Notes under the pieces: generated by a model
Databases searched by the model: none
Seen by the model: the letters and a program-made list of their open reading frames with translations, nothing else
What the model was told of the DNA's origin: nothing
NCBI GenBank assembly: GCA_913031525.1
Contig: CAJWGC010000075.1
Span: forward strand, 1 to 5,888
Reading direction: 5' to 3'
Origin: an uncultured Acidimicrobiia bacterium
Lineage (GTDB): Bacteria > Actinomycetota > Acidimicrobiia > Spongiisociales > UBA5794
DNA length: 5,888 nt
Shown here: positions 5,631 through 5,888 of the stretch, in pieces
Layout of the letters: the number at the start of each line of letters is the position of its first letter
Numbering within the stretch: the first letter of the stretch is position 1
Position numbers and translations under genes: made by a program

Positions 5631-5888
5631 TACCCGCCTGATGCTTCAAAGCTACGGTCCGATGCTTCTCCCTCCGGGTGTCGCGGTCACCTATCCCACC
5701 GGGGAGAGCGTCAAAGGGGACGCACAGGGGCACAATCTGGGTTACGCCTTCATTCGAAGCGTGCGACAGGCCAACGTCCAGTCCCCCTGGATCCTCAACT
5801 TTCAGAGCAACGCCTCACCGAAGGCCACGGTGCGCATCCACCGGCTATCGCCCATGGACGGTACGCAGTTCGTCGGTCAGGCTCCTTC
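5587..5888 (+). CDS. Unrecognised protein fragment, open at both ends, different base composition
   Basis: The frame starting at codon 5587 (GAG) stays open to the right edge, giving about 100 residues. I do not recognise the family. It begins EYVFAGDANHDGDVD, in which DANHDGDVD (5605-5631) resembles the first nine residues of an EF-hand or dockerin calcium loop; the twelfth position is Leu rather than Asp or Glu, so it is incomplete. The rest mixes Gly, Pro, Asn and aromatic residues (YAFIRSVRQANVQSPWILNF, then SNASPKATVRIHRL). It lacks membrane-length hydrophobic runs and suggests a beta-rich secreted or structural protein. Third-position GC of about 75% supports this frame and strand. No start with a ribosome site is visible: the frame opens at a TAG (5533-5535) inside dtd, and the first ATG is 5641. 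The true N-terminus probably lies in sequence lost at the junction. Confidence 0.5.

Noticed and set aside
5586..5640. A simple frameshift in dtd that could restore the C-terminal half
   Set aside because: None of the three plus-strand frames after 5585 shows Dtd sequence, and the composition changes as well. This is a replacement, not an indel.
5545..5733. Minus-strand open frame of 62 codons in the tail
   Set aside because: The plus-strand frame stays open to the window edge with about 75% third-position GC. The minus frame is a short mirror that also crosses the breakpoint.

Overview
The window looks like a piece of chromosome from an actinobacterium-like organism of moderate GC. By hand count, two sample lines in dtd are 50-55% GC. 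Supporting signs are an F420-type luciferase-like oxidoreductase, few Shine-Dalgarno sequences, and TANNNT -10 hexamers placed right at start codons, as in leaderless transcripts. A marine or environmental lineage such as Acidimicrobiia would fit, but that is inference. All genes are ordinary chromosomal ones until the last 300 bases. There is no RNA gene, CRISPR array, transposase or phage module that I can support.

Layout. Positions 1-547 (minus strand) hold the N-terminal part of a DrrA/CcmA-type ABC transporter ATPase that runs off the left edge. A 79-bp divergent spacer follows, with a candidate leaderless promoter and a 7-bp inverted repeat. Next come three genes on the plus strand. The first (627-2060) is a soluble regulator with TrkA/RCK nucleotide- and ligand-binding domains followed by two universal-stress-protein-like domains. 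The second (2057-3313), overlapping by ATGA, is a CPA2-family cation/proton antiporter. The third (3351-4277) is a luciferase-like, probably F420-dependent, oxidoreductase whose real start codon may be ATC. Convergent to it, with only 9 bp between the stop codons, is a DUF368/PopT polyprenyl-phosphate translocase (5219-4287, minus). Divergent from that gene is dtd (from 5310), D-aminoacyl-tRNA deacylase.

The dtd gene is broken. Family homology stops at residue 92 (position 5585), in the middle of the conserved RRPS region. The remaining 303 bases are about 62% GC. They carry a different open frame with about 75% GC at third codon positions, against about 43% in dtd, encoding a protein I do not recognise. 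This is either a chimeric assembly join or a real recombination or insertion point.

How the genes work together. The regulator and the antiporter almost certainly form one unit: the RCK protein senses a nucleotide or second messenger and gates the membrane exchanger. The oxidoreductase is co-directional and may be co-transcribed, but no functional link is visible. PopT returns the lipid carrier of cell-wall synthesis across the membrane, and Dtd clears D-amino acids from tRNA. I saw no clearly new multi-gene system. The points most worth checking are the dtd breakpoint, the ATC start, the repeated leaderless promoter geometry, and the RCK-USP-USP/antiporter pair with an altered ion-site motif.
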